Source: Georgenia sp. EYE_87 (GTDB taxonomy: Bacteria > Actinomycetota > Actinomycetes > Actinomycetales > Actinomycetaceae). From it: a stretch of DNA of 64,000 nt. A model generated the notes under the pieces. The model made no database searches and was not told the origin of the DNA. It saw nothing but the letters and a program-made list of their open reading frames with translations. Where the stretch lies: the NCBI RefSeq assembly GCF_023148685.1, contig NZ_JAHXNL010000013.1, positions 42,152-106,151 of the forward strand, given 5' to 3'. This document shows positions 60,505 through 64,000 of the stretch, piece after piece. The translations under genes were made by a program, and so were the position numbers. How positions within the stretch are numbered: the first letter of the stretch is position 1; every line of letters begins with the position of its first letter.

Positions 60505-60769
60505 CGCAGTTGTCAAGGACCCACCTGCGTTGTCGTCGGGCAGACGGGGGTCCGGCGCGCCCGCCCGGCCGGATTCCGATCAGGTCGGGCCCACACGCTG
60601 GAGCCATCTCCGCTGTGCCGGGTTGCCGGCAGAGTTTTGAAGAACCTGAGGAAACGAGCAACGAAGGGATACGGCGATCGCAACTGTCCGTGGCCGCGCA
60701 CTTGCGCGACGCCTGACTCAGGCGGTCGCTGACAAGCCGTTTCGGTGAGTCCGATATCTTTGGAGCACA
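60505..60769. other. Divergent intergenic region
   Basis: About 265 bases between the GntR operon and the AAA+ operon. Apart from the minus-strand -35 box at 60511-60516 I see no coding frame or clear plus-strand promoter. Confidence 0.4.
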
Positions 60770-60817
60770 ATGAGGGATCAACTTAGGCGCACGTCGACGC
60801 GCGGAGGAGACGAATAG
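60770..60817 (+). CDS. Possible 15-residue leader peptide
   Basis: ATG 60770 opens MRDQLRRTSTRGGDE, ending at TAG 60815-60817; GGAG lies six bases before the ATG. It precedes the AAA+ operon and could be a leader. Short enough to be chance. Confidence 0.22.
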   Translation: MRDQLRRTSTRGGDE

Positions 60818-60821
60818 CCGC

Positions 60822-60881
60822 ATGACCCGGGGAGTTACTAACAACGAGAACCGCGCTTCCGCCGAGAACGAGCGGCTATGA
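60822..60881 (+). CDS. Possible 19-residue peptide coupled to the AAA+ gene
   Basis: ATG 60822 opens MTRGVTNNENRASAENERL, with GGAGGAGA about 11 bases upstream, and its TGA overlaps the AAA+ ATG (ATGA at 60878-60881). The overlap is the same coupling seen between the two large genes, which argues for real translation. Confidence 0.35.
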   Translation: MTRGVTNNENRASAENERL

Positions 60882-62104
60882 GCAATCCGTGGCTAGTCGG
60901 CCGGTTGTTCAAGGTACTTCGTGTGGATGTGGAGGACGCGACTATCCACTTCCAGACTCAGAACGGTGACGTCGGGCGGGTGTCAGGTCTCCCGGACACG
61001 GAGCAAGTGGAGGTCGGCGACGTCTTGTTGGTCGGCCAGAACGACTGGGAGTTTGCACCGGACGACCTCTGGCATCAGTCGAACCAGATCACTACGGTCA
61101 GGCGAGTGCTTGATGACGGCTCGGTGCTCGTGGACAGCGGCGTCGGTTTTCAGAGGGTCACGAATCCGAACGCGCTGGAGCTGGCCCCCGGCAACATGGT
61201 GGAGTACAACGACGCCCAAGGCGTGCTTTCGGTCGTGTCCGAGCGACCTCTCAGAAGCGGCATCTTCGGCAATGAGAACGAAAACGTCGAAGCCGAGTAC
61301 CTTATCGACAAAGCAGGCGAAGGACCGACATTCGAAGACTTCGGCGGCTATCCCGACGTCATCGCGCGCGCCAAGGAACTTATTGAGACCCAGCTTGAGC
61401 ATCGTGACGAACTAGACGCCATCGGTGCGAGGCCGGTCAAGGGCATTCTGTTCACGGGCGCCCCGGGCACAGGCAAGACGCATCTCGCTCGAATCATAGC
61501 GCGCGAGTCGAAGGCCGATTTCTACCTAATCAGCGGACCATCGATCGTCAGCAAGTTCGTCGGAGACACCGAGGACACGCTGCGACGGATTTTCGATGCA
61601 GCCACGAACGCGAAGAATGGCAGGGCAATCATCTTCTTCGACGAGATCGACAGCATCGCTGAGAAGCGGACAGGCGAGTCGCACGAAGCTTCGAAACGTC
61701 TCGTGGCGCAGCTTCTGACGCTCATGGACGGCTTCGACGACAAGGGCAAGAGCGTGGTCGTCATCGCGGCAACCAACCGAGTCGACGCCCTCGACCCGGC
61801 CTTGACTCGACCTGGTCGGTTTGACTGGGAGATCGAGTTCGGACTGCCGAACGTCACAGACCGCTACGAGATCCTTAGGGTTCGCGCCAGCCAACTGAAG
61901 ACGTTGGGTGAGCTACCGCTCGAGGACATCGCGGCACTGTCCGAAGGGTGGTCGGCAGCGGAACTCACCTCAGTCTGGACCGAGGCGGCCCTCTTGGCCG
62001 CCGGCGACTCAAGAGATGTCCTTGCGGCCGAGGACGTTGCCCAAGCATTCGAACGCGTGGCTCAGAGGCCACGACGTTCCAATGGATCTCAGGTTGTCGC
62101 ATGA
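60878..62104 (+). CDS. AAA+ ATPase, Cdc48/PAN/ARC-like
   Basis: 408 residues. N-terminal beta-rich region (about 1-125), possibly an OB-like domain as in ARC/PAN. One AAA module (about 150-395): Walker A GAPGTGKT (194-201), pore-loop-like KFVGDTEDT, Walker B IIFFDEID (251-258), sensor N300 in AATNR and Arg finger region RPGRFD (311-316). This is the protein-unfoldase branch of AAA+ (Cdc48/FtsH-like) with a single ring and no protease domain. Coupled by ATGA to the following DUF6414-like gene, so the two products are probably made in fixed ratio. Confidence 0.88.
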   Translation: MSNPWLVGRLFKVLRVDVEDATIHFQTQNGDVGRVSGLPDTEQVEVGDVLLVGQNDWEFAPDDLWHQSNQITTVRRVLDDGSVLVDSGVGFQRVTNPNALELAPGNMVEYNDAQGVLSVVSERPLRSGIFGNENENVEAEYLIDKAGEGPTFEDFGGYPDVIARAKELIETQLEHRDELDAIGARPVKGILFTGAPGTGKTHLARIIARESKADFYLISGPSIVSKFVGDTEDTLRRIFDAATNAKNGRAIIFFDEIDSIAEKRTGESHEASKRLVAQLLTLMDGFDDKGKSVVVIAATNRVDALDPALTRPGRFDWEIEFGLPNVTDRYEILRVRASQLKTLGELPLEDIAALSEGWSAAELTSVWTEAALLAAGDSRDVLAAEDVAQAFERVAQRPRRSNGSQVVA

Positions 62105-63468
62105 GTGCGCCGAAGTGGTGGCGGCGACTCCGGAATCAGCCGGTGGCGGCCGAGCCAGGACGCAGCGCGGTTGACGAAGACAAGCCGGACCTGCGCGAGT
62201 TTGTCTACCTCGATGAGGTGAGCCTTCGCAGTTTGCTTTCGTCACAGAAGGGCGGGGTTACCGATTCAACTTCGGAACAGGCCACTGACGCGAGCGAAGC
62301 GGCCCTCGCGGGCACGGTAAGCGCAAGCTCGCCCCTCATCGGGAAAGCGGGCGTTGAATCTCGGTACCAGACCAGCAACAGCAGCACGATTCAGACGTCA
62401 CGTAAAGCTACCGTCCAATCCTGGTTCCGAGAGTTCCATGAGATCAAGGGCTTACGTCTCATCGAGTTGGTGAAGCCGTCGAATCCCGCTAGAGACTTGG
62501 CGGAGTTGAATGGCGTCGGAGAAGCGTCCCTACGCGCCAGGACTGACCAACTACAGCGCGGCACGCTCGTCGAATACCGCGTGCGACTATCTGCCGACCC
62601 TGTCTTTCACCTGGGCACGATGGTCTCCGAGTTCACTGGGATGGCCGAGGACTATCCGGACATGTTCGCGGGAGGGAACGGGCTTGGTTCGCTGAAGGAG
62701 GTTCAGCCAATCAACAAGATCCTCCAGAGGTTGCTCGCTGGACTTATCCCGATCCGCGCGACATCGGTCGACTACGTCGTGGTTGAACTCGACGGGATCG
62801 AGTACGTCGTTCATCGGGGGCTGATCGACGGGCTTAATCTGGCAACTAAGCCGCTCCAGGTCGTGGGGGTCACTGAGCATCTCGCCTACTGGAAGGACAT
62901 CCGCCGAGTCCTGTTCTCCGATGCCGAGTTCACCATGCTATGCCGTGTCTCGCGGCCCGGGCTGCATGACAGCTGGACACCCGTGAAATTAGCGGACCTA
63001 TTCCGCACGGTTACGCCCAACCTGGTCGAGCAGATCAACGCGGCTGGGAAAGTACCGTTCGGTTCAGTAGGTGCGGGCCGTGCCGGGAACGTCAACGAAA
63101 CGCGGCTTGCGGCGGCTCTTCAGGCGTATACCGACTCAGTTCAAGCCGACATCGGAAAGAATCTGACGGATGACCAGGCAGCTGAGGTCGACTTACTCAT
63201 CGCGAGACTGAAGCCGGACGCCACAACGGTATCCGGGCAGCGAGCCGCATTCGGCACGCTAACCGACACACTAGAGAAGTTGCTCGGGAGCCGGCCCGAG
63301 GCAGCCCGGGCTCTAGAACTACGCGACGAGGCCCGGCAGAAGGCAGGCTTGTCCCTGTTTCCGGCTGTGACGGCAGCCGCACTTACTACAGTTTCGGCTC
63401 AGGCACCCGACAATCCTGCCGATGCAGCGCGCCTTCTCGACGTCGATGTAATCGCCATCTACTGGTAG
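62101..63468 (+). CDS. DUF6414-like protein
   Basis: 455 residues from ATG 62101 (ATGA overlap). After about 30 basic residues it reads REFVYLDEVSLRSLLSSQKGG (32-52), close to the opening signature I associate with DUF6414 proteins (F.YLDE.SL...L....G). Then a Ser/Thr/Ala-rich region (55-105), a middle mixed region with FREFHEIKGLRLIEL and VEYRVRLSADPVFHLGTMVSEF, and a helical C-terminus. There are no membrane segments by eye. Function unknown; members I know of are uncharacterised. Its coupling to an AAA+ ATPase suggests a substrate, adaptor or effector for it. Confidence 0.65.
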   Translation: MSAPKWWRRLRNQPVAAEPGRSAVDEDKPDLREFVYLDEVSLRSLLSSQKGGVTDSTSEQATDASEAALAGTVSASSPLIGKAGVESRYQTSNSSTIQTSRKATVQSWFREFHEIKGLRLIELVKPSNPARDLAELNGVGEASLRARTDQLQRGTLVEYRVRLSADPVFHLGTMVSEFTGMAEDYPDMFAGGNGLGSLKEVQPINKILQRLLAGLIPIRATSVDYVVVELDGIEYVVHRGLIDGLNLATKPLQVVGVTEHLAYWKDIRRVLFSDAEFTMLCRVSRPGLHDSWTPVKLADLFRTVTPNLVEQINAAGKVPFGSVGAGRAGNVNETRLAAALQAYTDSVQADIGKNLTDDQAAEVDLLIARLKPDATTVSGQRAAFGTLTDTLEKLLGSRPEAARALELRDEARQKAGLSLFPAVTAAALTTVSAQAPDNPADAARLLDVDVIAIYW

Positions 63469-63617
63469 GTCGAGGACATCGAGGGTCCTTTCCTGCTCCT
63501 TCCGTGCATTTGTCCAACGACAACCAGGTGAGCCAGTCGCAGCCGCGTGGAGCAACGGCCGACGTGATGCCGGACGGTCCGCGACGCGTGATGTGCTCGC
63601 GCCGTGCCCGATACAGG

Positions 63618-63968
63618 TTATGGGCGGTGTTTTCGCTGCCCGTCGACGAACTCTGGATCGATGTAGACCAGGCAATCATCGGTCTCCCGGGCCACCCAGT
63701 CGGGTAAGTAGAAATGCCCTTCCGGTTCGTCATCTTCCCTGCGCCGTTCCGGCTTGAACCCATACCCCAGAGCGAGGTTCAACTGGACGGCCGCCATCGC
63801 GAGGTTCTGGGCCGCCTGGTACCCAGCTTCAGGCGATTTCTCCCAGAAGAACCGAGGGCCCAGGAGGTAATGGGGCTCTTCGCAGTTGAGGGTGTAGTGC
63901 GGGTCGGCGCGTCGGTCGCCGGATAGGGGTCGAGGTCTTCCGAAGATGGAGGTTCTCACGCCACCCAT
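63618..63968 (-). CDS. Hypothetical protein
   Basis: A 116-residue protein from ATG 63966-63968, starting MGGVRTSIFGRPRPLSGDRR. It contains PHYTLNCEEPHYLLGPRFFW and HFYLPDWVARETDDCLVYID. No family recognised. Convergent with the DUF6414-like gene. An upstream start beyond the window cannot be excluded, since only 32 bases remain. Confidence 0.5.
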   Translation of the reverse strand: MGGVRTSIFGRPRPLSGDRRADPHYTLNCEEPHYLLGPRFFWEKSPEAGYQAAQNLAMAAVQLNLALGYGFKPERRREDDEPEGHFYLPDWVARETDDCLVYIDPEFVDGQRKHRP

Positions 63969-64000
63969 CCGGAAGACCTCGACGTGCCCGACGCTACCTT

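Noticed and set aside
1..64000. CRISPR arrays
   Set aside because: No set of regularly spaced direct repeats with unique spacers was seen. The only tandem array (1911-1980) has no spacers.

Overview
The window is high-GC DNA with strong GC bias at third codon positions, many GTG starts and many 4-base ATGA/GTGA overlaps. Together with a tad-type pilus locus carrying a DUF4244-like small protein, this points to an actinobacterium, probably of the Micrococcales type. No rRNA, tRNA or CRISPR array was recognised.

Layout. (1) 1-7.2 kb is chromosomal backbone: the start of a Bcr/CflA-type drug exporter, a LysR regulator, a small membrane protein, and a minus-strand tad/flp locus (cpaF, tadB, tadC, DUF4244, TadE-like, TadE-like, TadG-like, coiled-coil protein). 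cpaF is cut off abruptly near 7,220, which marks the edge of foreign or rearranged DNA. (2) 7.2-15.3 kb is a mobile-element region. It has two tyrosine-recombinase-like proteins translationally coupled to a frameshifted DDE transposase-like gene, and then a 1,055-residue Pif1-type helicase with extra DnaQ-like, BRCT and HTH-like parts. (3) 15.9-53.5 kb is a large catabolic region interrupted by IS remnants. It encodes an aldehyde dehydrogenase, a GntR regulator, an ornithine-cyclodeaminase-like protein and a DapA-like aldolase; an SsuABC-like importer; thiolase and thioesterase; TetR and LysR regulators; a meta-cleavage operon (FAD hydroxylase, type I extradiol dioxygenase, FAH hydrolase, a signal-less periplasmic-binding-like protein, an OYE-like flavoenzyme, an EthD protein); SnoaL-like proteins; a branched-chain-type ABC importer; an AraC regulator; a vanillyl-alcohol-oxidase-type flavoenzyme; an SDR; a second FAH protein; a cupin; and acetoacetyl-CoA synthetase. 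(4) 53.6-56.2 kb has small genes, including a tandem pair of paralogous zinc-knuckle proteins. (5) 56.2-60.5 kb is a GntR/ADP-ribosylglycohydrolase/NCS1 permease/PfkB kinase operon laid out like E. coli yegTUVW. (6) 60.8-63.5 kb is a compact AAA+ ATPase plus DUF6414-like operon, with a truncated hypothetical gene beyond it.

How it works together (inference). The catabolic genes probably take up a phenolic or related aromatic compound, oxidise a para side chain (VAO-type oxidase, SDR), hydroxylate and cleave the ring (FAD hydroxylase, extradiol dioxygenase), hydrolyse acylpyruvate-type products (two FAH proteins), and feed acetoacetate and acyl-CoA into central metabolism (acetoacetyl-CoA synthetase, thiolase). 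Eight promoter regions in this part carry variants of one 18-bp palindrome, consensus ATACGAAACGTTTCGTAT, which suggests one shared regulator; the TetR protein at 26.6-27.2 kb is the best candidate. A separate pair of GTGCAG-N3-CTGCAC palindromes sits between the divergent oxidase and SDR genes.

The strongest candidates for undescribed biology are the AAA+/DUF6414-like pair, the recombinase-pair/transposase element with the fused helicase beside it, and the shared-operator regulon.
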